64,000 bases of DNA from Ornithinimicrobium cryptoxanthini (lineage in GTDB: Bacteria; Actinomycetota; Actinomycetes; Actinomycetales; Dermatophilaceae), in assembly GCF_023923205.1 (NCBI RefSeq), contig NZ_CP099490.1, forward strand, positions 1,054,001 through 1,118,000. The letters are read 5' to 3'. Below, piece after piece: positions 26,551-35,358 of this stretch. The position numbers and the translations under genes are program-made. The notes beneath the pieces were generated by a model. The model ran no database searches and had not been told where the DNA came from. It saw nothing but the letters and a program-made list of their open reading frames with translations. Position 1 is the first letter of the stretch; every line of letters starts with the position of its first letter.

Positions 26551-27423
26551 TTGAGCAACTTCATCAACCAGTTGGCCTACGGCCTGGCTGACGGCTCGAT
26601 CCTGGCGCTGGCCGCGCTCGGCTTCGTGCTGATCTACAAGGCGACCGGTGTGATCAACTTCGCCCAGGGCGAGTTCCTGCTGGTCGGGGCCTACATGTTC
26701 TACACGGCGTTCGTCGTGCTGGGCCTGCCGCTCGTCGCGGCCGTCGCCTTCGGTGTGGTGGTCGCCACCATCCTCGGTGTCCTGGTGGAGCGGCTGATCC
26801 TGCGCCCGATGGTCGGGGAGAACCCGATCAGCATCATCATGGTGACCATCGGGTTGTCGATGCTGCTCAAGGCGCTGGTGCAGGCGTTCTACGGCACCTC
26901 GCCCAAGAGCCAGCCAGCGATCCTGCCGCGCAGCTCGGTCGAGTTCCTGGGGGCGACCGTCCCGCTCAACCGGCTGCTGGCCATCGTCATCGCTGCAGTG
27001 GTGCTGACCGCCTTCACCATCTTCTTCCGCAAGTCCCGGCACGGCATCGCCATGCGCGCCGTGGCCGATGACCAGCAGGCGGCGATGACGATGGGCATCT
27101 CGGTGCGCCGCATCTTTGCGATGGCGTGGGCGCTCGCCGCGATCAGCGCGCTGATCGCCGGCGTGCTGCTCGGTGACATCTCCGCGGTCGACCAGAACAT
27201 CGCCTCGTTCGGACTCCTCGTCTTCCCCGTGGTCATCCTCGGCGGCCTGGACTCGGTGCCCGGCACGATCGTCGGCGGGCTGACGATGGGCCTGCTGACC
27301 CAGTTCACCGCTGGCTACTGGGACCCAGGCCTGGCCACCGTCATCCCCTACATCGCTCTCGTCCTGATCCTGCTGGTGCGTCCTTACGGCATCTTCGGCG
27401 AGACCCGGATCGAGAGGGTGTGA
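26551..27423 (+). CDS. livH: Branched-chain-type ABC permease (LivH-like)
   Basis: A 290-residue integral membrane protein with about eight hydrophobic segments. It has the family's N-terminal GLADGSILALAALGFVLIYK, the GVINFAQGEF segment, and a C-terminal EAA-like loop (FPVVILGGLDSVPGTIVGG). The start is a TTG at 26551 preceded by GGAGGAG. It forms the heterodimeric channel with the next gene. The operon order livG-ligase-livH-livM-livK-livF supports a specialised carboxylate importer. Confidence 0.93.
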   Translation: MSNFINQLAYGLADGSILALAALGFVLIYKATGVINFAQGEFLLVGAYMFYTAFVVLGLPLVAAVAFGVVVATILGVLVERLILRPMVGENPISIIMVTIGLSMLLKALVQAFYGTSPKSQPAILPRSSVEFLGATVPLNRLLAIVIAAVVLTAFTIFFRKSRHGIAMRAVADDQQAAMTMGISVRRIFAMAWALAAISALIAGVLLGDISAVDQNIASFGLLVFPVVILGGLDSVPGTIVGGLTMGLLTQFTAGYWDPGLATVIPYIALVLILLVRPYGIFGETRIERV

Positions 27424-27430
27424 GCTGACG

Positions 27431-28495
27431 ATGGCTGCTACCGCTACCGGAATCCATCACCGGAGCTACCACTCCGAGCTGCGCCTGCGGGCCACCAAGG
27501 CTGAGTACTTCCGGCTCGGACTGATGACCGTGCTCCTGCTAGTCGTGCCGTTCGTGCTGGACAACTTCTGGCTCTCGATCGCCAACACCATCCTGATCGC
27601 CGTCATCGGTGCCGTCGGGCTGAACATCCTGGTCGGCTACACCGGGCAGATCTCCCTGGGCCAGGGCGGCTTCATGGCAGTCGGCGCCTACAGCTCGGCC
27701 ATCCTCTCCGACCGGATCGGCCTGCCGACCCCGCTGGCGATCATCTTTGCCGTGCTGCTCACCGCAGCCGTCGGCGTGTTCTTCGGACTGCCCGGTCTGC
27801 GCCTCAAGGGGCTCTACCTGGCGATCGCCACCCTGGCCAGCCAGATGATCATCGAGTTCATCATCCGACGCTGGTCCTGGTTGACCGAGGACAAGGGCTA
27901 CATCAACGTCGAGCGCTTCGAGGTCCTCGGCTTCAAGGTCGGCGGCCGTGAGGTCTTCGAGCAGCAGTGGTACTGGATCCTGCTGATCCTGGCGGTGCTC
28001 ACCGTCATCACCGCACGCAACATCTTCCGCACCGGCCTGGGCAGGTCCTTCATGGCAGTGCGCGACCAGGACATCGCCGCCGAGGCCATCGGCGTCAACC
28101 TCACCCGCGCCAAGCTGACCGCGTTTGCCGTGTCGTCCGGCTTCGTCGGCCTGGCCGGTTCGCTCACGGCGCACTACAGCGAGGTCGTGTCGTGGGAGAA
28201 GTTCACCCTCGACGTCTCGATCCTCTATCTGGCGATGATCATCGTCGGCGGACTCGGCAGCATCGCCGGTGCCGTCTACGGAGCCATCTTTATGACCCTG
28301 CTGCCGGAGCTGATCCGCAGGCTGGCGAACGCACTGGAGTCCTCCATGCCGTTCCTGGCCGACCAGCTCCCGGCCGTCCGTAATGCCGCCTTCGGCGTCA
28401 TCATCATCGCGTTCCTGATCTTCGAACCACGAGGGCTGGACCGCATCTGGCAACGGATGAAGGACTACTTCAGGTTCTGGCCGTTCCGCTACTAA
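27431..28495 (+). CDS. livM: Branched-chain-type ABC permease (LivM-like)
   Basis: A 354-residue multi-spanning membrane protein. Typical motifs are NILVGYTGQISLGQGGFMA and GLPGLRLKGLYLAIATLA in the first half and MIIVGGLGSIAGAVYGAIF in the second. It begins seven bases after livH, and an extended N-terminus of about 35 residues precedes the first helix. Partner of LivH in the transport channel; no unusual changes seen. Confidence 0.93.
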   Translation: MAATATGIHHRSYHSELRLRATKAEYFRLGLMTVLLLVVPFVLDNFWLSIANTILIAVIGAVGLNILVGYTGQISLGQGGFMAVGAYSSAILSDRIGLPTPLAIIFAVLLTAAVGVFFGLPGLRLKGLYLAIATLASQMIIEFIIRRWSWLTEDKGYINVERFEVLGFKVGGREVFEQQWYWILLILAVLTVITARNIFRTGLGRSFMAVRDQDIAAEAIGVNLTRAKLTAFAVSSGFVGLAGSLTAHYSEVVSWEKFTLDVSILYLAMIIVGGLGSIAGAVYGAIFMTLLPELIRRLANALESSMPFLADQLPAVRNAAFGVIIIAFLIFEPRGLDRIWQRMKDYFRFWPFRY

Positions 28496-28569
28496 CCCGC
28501 GACCACCCCGGCGCCAGCCGGCCTCGGGACCTCAGACACAGCAAGTGACCATCCATGAAGGAGATCAAC

Positions 28570-29784
28570 ATGTTCGGAAAGACCCGCGCAGCCGCGGTGG
28601 CCCTGGCCGCCGCCTCCGCTCTCGTGCTGTCAGCCTGCGGTGGAGACGGTGGTGACAGTGGAGACGGCGACGCCGCCGACTCCGACGAGCCGATCAAGCT
28701 CGGCATCATCGCCGACCTGACCGGCGCGACCGGCGACGTCGGCACGCCCTACAACCAGGGCATGCTCGCCTACGTCAAGTGGCGCAACGCCGAGGACGGC
28801 ATCGAGGGCCGCCAGATCGAGGCGCTCTCCAACGACTACGCCTACGAGGTGCCGCAGGCCGAGTCGCTCTACAAGCAATACGTCAACGACGGCGTCGTCG
28901 CCGTGCAGGGCTGGGGCACCGGTGACACCGAGGCTCTCTCCGGTGCCGTGGGCAACGACGAGCTGCCGTTCATGTCCGGCTCCTTCGCCGAGCCCCTGAC
29001 CGACCCCGAAGAGGCGCCCTACAACTTCGTGGTCGCCCCGACATACTCCGACCAGATGCGCATTGCGCTCAACTGGATCAACGAGGACTCCGGTGGCAGC
29101 GGCGAGGTCGCGGTCTTCCACCACGACAGCCCGTTCGGTGAGGCCCCGGTCGGCGACGGCGGGGACTGGGTCTCTGAGAAGGGCTACGACCTGGGCTACC
29201 AGGCCTACCCGATGCCCGGTGGTCAGGCCAACTACGTCGGCCTGCTCTCGCAGGCGCAGTCGCAGGGTGCGAAATACATCGTGATCCAGAACGTGGCCTC
29301 GCCGGCCGCGCTGGTCGCCAAGGACATCGCGGCCCAGGGCCTGGACATGAAGATCATCTGCCTCAACTGGTGCGGCAACGAGCTGTTCATCGACTCCGCC
29401 GGGGCCGAGGCCGCCGAAGGACACATCCTGATCCAGCCGTTCGCCCCGATGAGTGCGGAGAAGGAGGGTCACGACGTCATCAACGACTACATCGAGGCCG
29501 AGGGCATCGACCCGGCGACCGTCGGCGCCTCGTGGGTGCAGGGTTGGTATGTCATGCACGTCATGGCCGAGGGCATGGCTGCCACGATCGCCGACGGCAA
29601 CGAGATGACCGGCCCCAACCTGCGCGAGGCGCTGGAGACCATGGGTGGGGTTGACACCGGCGGCGTCGTCGGTGACGGCACCGTCGAGTTCTCCGCGGAC
29701 AGCCACCGCGGCTCCACCTCGACGGGCATCTATCAGGCCCAGGACGGCATGATGGTCGAGCTCGAGGCTGGCGCCACGCCGTGA
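28570..29784 (+). CDS. livK: ABC transporter substrate-binding lipoprotein (LivK-like)
   Basis: The ATG at 28570 has AAGGAG six bases upstream and gives a lipoprotein signal ending SALVLSAC; a start five codons earlier would sit on that site. The mature protein is a type-I periplasmic-binding fold (IKLGIIADLTGATGDVGTPY, later GDTEALSGAVG). It captures the substrate outside the membrane for LivHM-LivGF. The ligand cannot be read from sequence; linkage to CoA ligases suggests an aromatic or aliphatic acid. The LivF start overlaps its stop. Confidence 0.92.
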   Translation: MFGKTRAAAVALAAASALVLSACGGDGGDSGDGDAADSDEPIKLGIIADLTGATGDVGTPYNQGMLAYVKWRNAEDGIEGRQIEALSNDYAYEVPQAESLYKQYVNDGVVAVQGWGTGDTEALSGAVGNDELPFMSGSFAEPLTDPEEAPYNFVVAPTYSDQMRIALNWINEDSGGSGEVAVFHHDSPFGEAPVGDGGDWVSEKGYDLGYQAYPMPGGQANYVGLLSQAQSQGAKYIVIQNVASPAALVAKDIAAQGLDMKIICLNWCGNELFIDSAGAEAAEGHILIQPFAPMSAEKEGHDVINDYIEAEGIDPATVGASWVQGWYVMHVMAEGMAATIADGNEMTGPNLREALETMGGVDTGGVVGDGTVEFSADSHRGSTSTGIYQAQDGMMVELEAGATP

Positions 29785-30626
29785 CCAGCCACACCGACAC
29801 CACCACTCCGGGGGCGGGCGCGCCCGCCCCCGGGGCGGGGTCCATGCTGGCCCTGAACAACGTCGAGGTCATCTATGACGATGTGATCCTGGTGCTGCGC
29901 GGCCTCTCCCTGGAGGTGCCGGAGGGCAAGATCGTGGCCCTGCTCGGCTCGAACGGCGCCGGCAAGTCCACCACGCTCAAGGCGGTCTCCGGGCTGCTGC
30001 CGAGTGAGCACGGTGAGGTGACCGACGGCAGCGTCACGTTCCAGGGTCAGGACATCACCAAGATGGACGCCCCAGACCGCGTGCAGCTCGGGATGAGCCT
30101 GTGCATGGAGGGGCGCCACGTCTTCGAGCACCTCACCATCGCCGAGAACCTCACCGCGGGCGCCTACACGCAGAAGGACTCGGCCGAGCAGCTCGATCTG
30201 GTCTACACCTACTTCCCCAAGCTGGCCGACATGCGCAGCCGGGTCGCGGGCTATCTCTCCGGCGGTGAGCAGCAGATGCTGGCCATCGGTCGGGCGCTGA
30301 TGGCCCGGCCCAAGCTGCTGATGCTCGACGAGCCCTCGCTCGGTCTGGCGCCGCTGCTGGTCCAGGAGATCTTCGGCTACATCAAGCGGCTCAACGAGGA
30401 GCACGGGCTCACCGTGCTGGTCATCGAGCAGAACGCCCGGCGCGCCCTGGAGGTGGCCGACCACGGCTACATCATGGAGCAGGGGCGGATCGTCCTGGAG
30501 GGACCTGCGGCCGAGCTGCGGGAGAACCCGGACGTCAAGGAGTTCTATCTCGGCCTCGGCGAAGAGGGTGGCCGCAAGAGCTATCGCGACGTCAAGCACT
30601 ACAAGCGGCGCAAGCGCTGGTTGTAA
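29781..30626 (+). CDS. livF: Branched-chain-type ABC transporter ATPase (LivF-like)
   Basis: Second ATPase of the importer. Walker A is GSNGAGKST (about 56-64), the signature is LSGGEQQMLAIGRAL, Walker B is LLMLDEPSLGLAPLL, and the H-loop region is VIEQNARRAL. A Pro/Gly/Ala-rich N-terminal extension (about 25 residues) and a basic C-terminus (DVKHYKRRKRWL) are slightly longer than in typical LivF. GTG at 29781 overlaps the livK stop. Confidence 0.93.
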   Translation: MTSHTDTTTPGAGAPAPGAGSMLALNNVEVIYDDVILVLRGLSLEVPEGKIVALLGSNGAGKSTTLKAVSGLLPSEHGEVTDGSVTFQGQDITKMDAPDRVQLGMSLCMEGRHVFEHLTIAENLTAGAYTQKDSAEQLDLVYTYFPKLADMRSRVAGYLSGGEQQMLAIGRALMARPKLLMLDEPSLGLAPLLVQEIFGYIKRLNEEHGLTVLVIEQNARRALEVADHGYIMEQGRIVLEGPAAELRENPDVKEFYLGLGEEGGRKSYRDVKHYKRRKRWL

Positions 30627-30637
30627 GAGGAGAGGCC

Positions 30638-31855
30638 ATGTCAATCGACGCTGCGCTGCAGAGCTATCTGCAGGACCGGAGACTGGATCAGGCCGTTGCG
30701 GACCTGATAGGTCAGGCCGCGACCGTCCCGGGACTGGCCCGACGCTGCGAGCAGGCGGGGATCGACCCGGCCGCGGTCACCTCGGTCGCTGCCCTGTCCG
30801 AGCTGCCCGTGCTGGCCAAGGACGCGGTCATCGCGCTGCAGCGTGCGGACCCGCCGTTTGGCGGGCTGTTGGCGCAGGACGCGGACGTGGTGCGCGTCTT
30901 CCAGTCGCCGGGCCCGCTCTATGAGCCGCAGCTGGACGGTGCCGACAGCTGGCGCTGGGGGCAGGTCTTCGCCGATCTCGGTGTGGGAGAAGGGGACACG
31001 GTCCTCAACTGCTTCGGCTATCACCTGTCACCGGCCGGCGCGATGATGGAGGAGGGCGCGCGGGCCGCCGGTGCCCGGGTGCTGCCTGGTGGCATCGGCA
31101 ACCAGGACCTCCAGGTGGGCGCGATCGCCGACCTGGGCATCACGGCATACGCCGGCCTGCCCAGCTATCTCAAGGCCCTGGTCGAGCGGTATGACGAGGC
31201 CGGGCTCCCGCGCGAGAGGTGGCGGTTGGACCGGGCGATGGTGACTGCCGAGCCGCTGCCCGACTCGCTGCGTGCACTGCTGGTCGAGCGGGTGCCGACG
31301 GTGCGGATGGCCTATGGCACGGGGGAGACCGGGCTGTTGGCCTATGAGAACGGTGACGGCGCCGGCCTGGTGCTCGCTGATGGTGTGCTCGTGCAGGTCT
31401 GTGACATCGCGACCGGGGCACCGATCACCGACGAGACCGAGGGCGAGGTCGTGGTGACGGTGCTGCGGCCGCACTATCCGCTGGTGCGCTTTGGCACCGG
31501 CGACCTCTCCGGCTGGATGCTCGGGCCGGACGGGTCGCTGCGGCTGCGCGGGGTGCTCGGCCGGACCGGGTCGGCGGTGAAGGTCAAGGGGATGTTCCTG
31601 CACCCGACCCAGGTCGCGGCCGTGCTGGGTGGCATCGGGGGTGTGGCCGGCTATCGGTTCGTGATCGGACGCGAGGACCACAAGGACACACTGCGCTGCG
31701 AGGTTGTGGCCGACCCGGGCGCCGATGCTGATGCGCTGGTGGCTGAGATCGGTTCGCGGGTGCGCGAGGGCCTGCGCTTCCGGGCCGAGGTCGTGGTCGT
31801 CCAGGCGCTCACGGAGGGTGACGGGCCGATCGTGGACACGCGCGACTGGTCGTGA
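30638..31855 (+). CDS. PaaK-like phenylacetate-CoA-ligase family protein
   Basis: The last gene of the transporter operon encodes a 405-residue ANL-superfamily protein related to phenylacetate-CoA ligases: AYGTGETGLLAYE near 219-231, a GTGDLSGW motif and a GRTGSAVKVKGMFLHPTQV hinge. The phosphate-binding loop normally TSGTTGxP reads VFQSPGPLYEP (87-97), and no clear C-terminal catalytic Lys is seen. My recollection is that this SPGPxYEP form recurs in transporter-linked members, so it may be a subfamily trait rather than decay. Role inferred: substrate activation or sensing for the importer. Confidence 0.82.
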   Translation: MSIDAALQSYLQDRRLDQAVADLIGQAATVPGLARRCEQAGIDPAAVTSVAALSELPVLAKDAVIALQRADPPFGGLLAQDADVVRVFQSPGPLYEPQLDGADSWRWGQVFADLGVGEGDTVLNCFGYHLSPAGAMMEEGARAAGARVLPGGIGNQDLQVGAIADLGITAYAGLPSYLKALVERYDEAGLPRERWRLDRAMVTAEPLPDSLRALLVERVPTVRMAYGTGETGLLAYENGDGAGLVLADGVLVQVCDIATGAPITDETEGEVVVTVLRPHYPLVRFGTGDLSGWMLGPDGSLRLRGVLGRTGSAVKVKGMFLHPTQVAAVLGGIGGVAGYRFVIGREDHKDTLRCEVVADPGADADALVAEIGSRVREGLRFRAEVVVVQALTEGDGPIVDTRDWS

Positions 31856-31907
31856 GTGTCGGTCCGCTCATCCCGGGGCGAGGCGACGCAGATCACACCT
31901 ATTTCTT

Positions 31908-31922
31908 ACTACTACGTGTAGT
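31908..31922. promoter_or_regulatory. Candidate operator upstream of cueP (ACTAC-N5-GTAGT)
   Basis: Perfect 5-bp inverted repeat in an AT-rich patch (TTAATTA follows), 79 bases before the cueP start. The TACTAC/GTAGT pattern resembles sites of BlaI/CopY-type repressors, some of which respond to copper. No such regulator gene is in the window. Confidence 0.4.
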
Positions 31923-32000
31923 TAATTAGCCTGCGCGGTGAGACGATGGTGCCCAGCGGCAACTGGTGCCGCGTCACCGCCTGAGCAGGAGCCACGAATC

Positions 32001-32594
32001 ATGCGTCTGTCCGCCGTCCTCGCCGCCTCCACCCTCGCACTCGTCGCCGTGGCCGGGTGCAGCACCGAACCCGACGAGACGGCGGCGCGGGACACCGCCG
32101 CTGAGGTCGCAGGCGCTGAGTCGGCGCTGCTTGCTGAGCACGGGTTGCAGGGGATGACCGCCACGCAGATCGTGGACACACTGGACGCCTCGACCGACCC
32201 GCGACCGTTGGCTCTGGGGGCCTCGGTGAAGCCAGGTCAGGTGATGCTGACCGATGGTGCCGAGGAGATTCTCCTGGATCTGCCGGAGGACAAGTTCTAT
32301 GTCTCGATCGCCCCGTTCGTGGACTCCACCCATGAGTGCTACTTCCACAGCCTGGGCACGTGCCAGGGCGAACTGACCCAGGAGCCCGTCCAGGTGAAAA
32401 TCACCGACGCGGGCGGAGACATCCTGGTCGATGAGGAGGTGACGACCGGCACCAACGGGTTCGCAGGGTTCTGGCTGCCGCGTGACATCGCCGGGACCAT
32501 CGAGATCGAGCACGAGGGTCGCACCGGCTCGGTCGACTTCACCACGGACGACGAGAGCCCTACCTGCATCACCACGCTGCAGCTCTCCGCCTGA
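32001..32594 (+). CDS. cueP: CueP-family copper-binding lipoprotein
   Basis: A 197-residue protein matching CueP, an envelope copper-binding protein that in Salmonella delivers copper to superoxide dismutase. The lipoprotein signal ends at Cys20 (LVAVAGC). The family core is clear: HECYFHSLGTCQGEL (Cys113, Cys121), NGFAGFWLPRD and SPTCITTLQL (Cys189), giving the three conserved cysteines. The ATG at 32001 follows AGGAG. It stands alone between the transporter operon and a DoxX-like gene. A palindrome in its promoter suggests metal-responsive control. Confidence 0.93.
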   Translation: MRLSAVLAASTLALVAVAGCSTEPDETAARDTAAEVAGAESALLAEHGLQGMTATQIVDTLDASTDPRPLALGASVKPGQVMLTDGAEEILLDLPEDKFYVSIAPFVDSTHECYFHSLGTCQGELTQEPVQVKITDAGGDILVDEEVTTGTNGFAGFWLPRDIAGTIEIEHEGRTGSVDFTTDDESPTCITTLQLSA

Positions 32595-32624
32595 GGGTCG
32601 GACGCGTCGTGGGGCTCGACCCTC
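32593..32624 (+). terminator. Putative cueP terminator
   Basis: Inverted repeat GAGGGTCG (32593-32600) with CGACCCTC (32617-32624), starting within the stop codon; no T tract. Confidence 0.45.
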
Positions 32625-32684
32625 GGGGCGCCGCTCTCACGAGTGGCGAGGGTGCGGTCAGGCGGTGCGCCTGCCCGCGCGCTG

Positions 32685-33137
32685 TCAGGCAGCGTCCCTG
32701 GCGGGACGGTCCCAGGCGAGAGCCGCGAGGGCCAGGGCCGCGACGAACAGCCCGAAGTCACGCAGCGCTACGTCATAGAAGTCGCCCATCGTGACCAGGT
32801 TGAGGATGATGCCGGCGAGCCAGGCGGCGACCAGCAGCGCGCCATACCTCGGGGCGATCGCAACGACGATGCCCGCGACGATCTCGACGAGCCCGACCAT
32901 CAGCATCGCCTGGTGGGTGGTGCCCGGCACGATGTTGTCGATCCAGGGCGCGAGGTAAGCGTCCCAGTCGGTCAGCAGGCCCAGGAACTTGTCCAGCCCG
33001 AAGGCAATCGGGGCGATGACGAAGACCGTGCGGAGCAGGAGGAAGGCGCGGTCGGCGCCGGCGGTGGGGAGCTGGCGCGTGGCGCCGGACGCAGTCGTCG
33101 AGGAGGCGGTGGACTTTGGTGCGTGCGAGGTGGTCAT
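32685..33137 (-). CDS. DoxX-like membrane protein
   Basis: A 150-residue protein with a disordered N-terminus (1-30) and four hydrophobic helices. It begins with the DoxX-type RTVFVIAPIAFGLDKFLGLL and includes a GLVEIVAGIVVAIAPRYGALLVAAWL segment. DoxX/SURF4-like proteins are linked to redox or stress functions, but none is assigned here. Promoter elements TTGACG (33198-33193) and TAACGT (33175-33170) with a 17-base spacer are visible within a large palindrome, leaving a leader of about 25 bases. Confidence 0.83.
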   Translation of the reverse strand: MTTSHAPKSTASSTTASGATRQLPTAGADRAFLLLRTVFVIAPIAFGLDKFLGLLTDWDAYLAPWIDNIVPGTTHQAMLMVGLVEIVAGIVVAIAPRYGALLVAAWLAGIILNLVTMGDFYDVALRDFGLFVAALALAALAWDRPARDAA

Positions 33138-33147
33138 GGTCTTTGCC

Positions 33148-33217
33148 TTTCTATAGAGCAGATCTCTTGACGTTAGACCTTGGGGCCTCTAACGTCAAGA
33201 GATCTGCACTTTAGAAA
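33148..33217. promoter_or_regulatory. Symmetric bidirectional promoter/operator palindrome
   Basis: Perfect 20-bp arms (33158-33177 and 33188-33207) around a 10-base centre, extended by outer TTTCTA/TAGAAA arms after a 4-base mismatch. Because of the symmetry, each strand carries TTGACG, 17 bases, TAACGT (plus: 33167-33172 and 33190-33195). Each arm contains CTTGACGTTAG, itself close to a MarR-type CTTGA..TCAAG site. A repressor bound here would block both promoters. Confidence 0.7.
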
Positions 33218-33356
33218 TGCGTGCGTGTCGTCTGCCGGCAGCCTCGGCTGCGATGGGGGTGGTGACGGGGACGCCGTGGCGATGGCGTCAACGAGGGGGA
33301 CGTGGTGGTGGCGGGCCGAAGCCGGCGACGACGACGCCGTGGCGGTGGGCGCGTGA

Positions 33357-33935
33357 CTAGGCGCCGGGTGCGAAGTGGCGGCGACAGCGGGCCTGATAGG
33401 TCTCGAGCCCGCCGACGTGCTCCGGCCCGGGGATCGTCGCCTCAGTGACCGCGTCCGGACTGATCCGCTGGTGGAACGCCGCATCTAGACCACAGACCGC
33501 GCACACGGCGGTCAGCTTGGTGACGTCCTCCGCCAGGGCCATGAGCGAGGCGAGCGGTTCGAACGGGCGGCCGTCGAAGGTCACGCACAGTCCGGCGACG
33601 ACGACCGTCGTGCCCGCGCGCACGAGGTCATCGACGGCGAAGATGAGGTCGGAGCCGAAGAACTGCGCCTCATCGATCGCGAGAAGATCGAGCGGCCGAC
33701 CGTTCACGAGCTGCAGGATCGAGCCGACGTCCGAGGCCGGGTGCGCGGGGATGCTCAGCCCGGCGTGCGAGGACACCTCGATGGTGCCGTGCCGGGAGTC
33801 CCACGCGTGGTTGACGACCTCCACGGACCGCCCGGCGATGTGCGCTCGGCGGACCCGGCGCTGCAGCTCCTCGGACTTGCCGGCAAACATCGGACCGCAG
33901 ATCACCTGCAGCCGTCCCTGGGGCTCACTGCGCAT
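33357..33935 (-). CDS. tdk: Thymidine kinase
   Basis: Phosphorylates thymidine in nucleotide salvage. The 192-residue protein has the P-loop GPMFAGKS (14-21), the Mg/catalytic region LLAIDEAQFF, the lasso-domain zinc Cys residues (CAVCG near 146 and CRRH at the C-terminus) and the substrate loop with GLETYQARC. This is a normal type II thymidine kinase. The 3' end lies 150 bases from the doxX promoter palindrome and is on the same strand as doxX. Start ATG at 33935; no neighbours share its pathway. Confidence 0.95.
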   Translation of the reverse strand: MRSEPQGRLQVICGPMFAGKSEELQRRVRRAHIAGRSVEVVNHAWDSRHGTIEVSSHAGLSIPAHPASDVGSILQLVNGRPLDLLAIDEAQFFGSDLIFAVDDLVRAGTTVVVAGLCVTFDGRPFEPLASLMALAEDVTKLTAVCAVCGLDAAFHQRISPDAVTEATIPGPEHVGGLETYQARCRRHFAPGA

Positions 33936-33983
33936 GAGCTCAACCTAGTCCGACAGGGCACTGGTGGGCGTAGCGTCGAGCGT

Positions 33984-35354
33984 ATGACGGAGTCACTGCA
34001 CACGGAGATCCTGGTCATCGGTTGGGGCAAGGCCGGCAAGACACTGGCGGGGGTCATGGGGCGGGCCGGCAGGAGCGTCACCCTGGTGGAGCAGTCCACT
34101 GACATGGTGGGCGGCACCTGCATCAACATCGGTTGTGTGCCGACCAAGGCATTGGTGCACCAGGCCGATGTGCGGCGCGAGGATGACGACCCGGCGGCAT
34201 ACTTCCGGGGTGCGGTGCAGAGCCGGGACATCCTGATCGACAAGCTCAACGCGGCCAACCGGGAGATGCTCGAGTCCGTTGACCAGGTGCGGCTGGTCGT
34301 GGGTGGGCGCGCCGAGTTCACCGGCCCCAAGCAGGTGCGAGTCACTGGTGGGTCGGACGAGCTCGACATCACTGCAGACGCCGTGGTGCTCAACACCGGG
34401 GCGGTGCCACGCACTATCGATGTGCCTGGGGCGGATGGTCCGCGAGTCCACGACTCGACCAGCATCCAGCACGTCGACCCCTTCCCTGCGCGACTGGCGA
34501 TCGTCGGGGCAGGGCCGGTGGCGCTGGAGTTTGCCAGCATGTTTGCGCAGTTCGGGAGCGACGTCACGCTCCTGGAGCACGGCGCGCGAATCCTGCGGAT
34601 CGAGGACGAGGATGTCGCCGAATCGGTGCGTCAGGCGCTGGGGGACCAGGGGGTGCGGATTCTCACCCAGGCGCAGACGACCGCCATCGAGGATGCCGCG
34701 GACGGCGTGAGGTTGCGCACTGGCGTCGGTGACGTCACGGCCGATGCGGTGCTCGTCGCGGTGGGTCGCCTGCCGGCCACCGAGGGACTCGGACTTGGCA
34801 CGGCGGGAGTTGAGGTCGGGCAGCGCGGCGAGGTGGTTGTCGATGACCTGCTCCGCACCAGCGCTGAGGGCGTGTGGGCGGTCGGTGACGTCAACGGGGG
34901 ACCGCAGCAGACCTATGTGTCGCTGGACGACCACCGCATCGTCACCTCCCAGCTCAACGGCAGCGGCAGACGCTCGCGAGCGGACCGGATCGCGGTGCCG
35001 ACGACCATCTTCCTGACCCCGCCGCTCGGCCGGGTCGGGCTGTCCGAGCACGAGGCCCGCGAGGCTGGCAAGGCTTTCCACGTCCATGTCAAGGCCGTCG
35101 GCGAGATCGCCGCGATGCCCCGGCCCAGGACGCTGGGGGAGACCCACGGGCTGATCAAGTTCGTCGTCGACGCGGACACCGACGAGATCCTTGGCGCCGC
35201 TCTCCACACCGTCGATGCTCAGGAGCTGGTCAACCTCGTGGCACTCGCGATGCGCACCGGGACGACCGCCGCACAGTTGCGTGACGGGATCTGGACACAT
35301 CCGTCGACCACGGAGGCGCTCAACGAGGTGCTGGTGACGCCAGGGGTTAGCTGA
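33984..35354 (+). CDS. FAD/NAD(P)-dependent disulfide oxidoreductase, RclA/MerA-like
   Basis: A 456-residue class I flavoprotein disulfide reductase. The FAD motif is IGWGKAGKT (12-20), with Trp replacing the usual Gly after the first Gly. The redox-active pair is Cys46/Cys51 (GTCINIGCVPTKAL), the second dinucleotide fold is IVGAGPVALEFASM, and the C-terminal interface ends GIWTHPSTTEAL. The CINIGC signature and GWGK start point to the RclA (YkgC) group, which in E. coli protects against hypochlorite and copper stress. No mercury genes are present. A flanking regulator is absent. Confidence 0.88.
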   Translation: MTESLHTEILVIGWGKAGKTLAGVMGRAGRSVTLVEQSTDMVGGTCINIGCVPTKALVHQADVRREDDDPAAYFRGAVQSRDILIDKLNAANREMLESVDQVRLVVGGRAEFTGPKQVRVTGGSDELDITADAVVLNTGAVPRTIDVPGADGPRVHDSTSIQHVDPFPARLAIVGAGPVALEFASMFAQFGSDVTLLEHGARILRIEDEDVAESVRQALGDQGVRILTQAQTTAIEDAADGVRLRTGVGDVTADAVLVAVGRLPATEGLGLGTAGVEVGQRGEVVVDDLLRTSAEGVWAVGDVNGGPQQTYVSLDDHRIVTSQLNGSGRRSRADRIAVPTTIFLTPPLGRVGLSEHEAREAGKAFHVHVKAVGEIAAMPRPRTLGETHGLIKFVVDADTDEILGAALHTVDAQELVNLVALAMRTGTTAAQLRDGIWTHPSTTEALNEVLVTPGVS

Positions 35355-35358
35355 GACC

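Noticed and set aside
33158..33207. 20-bp inverted repeat as an intrinsic terminator
   Set aside because: It lies upstream of doxX, contains good -35/-10 elements on both strands, and follows no converging gene end closely.
33217..33360. 47-codon plus-strand frame next to the bidirectional promoter
   Set aside because: Translation is Gly/Arg/Pro-rich without domain or ribosome-binding site; at most a remnant, so not listed as a gene.
33984..35354. Mercuric reductase
   Set aside because: The CINIGC motif and lack of a HMA domain, terminal Cys pair or mer neighbours favour the RclA-like group.
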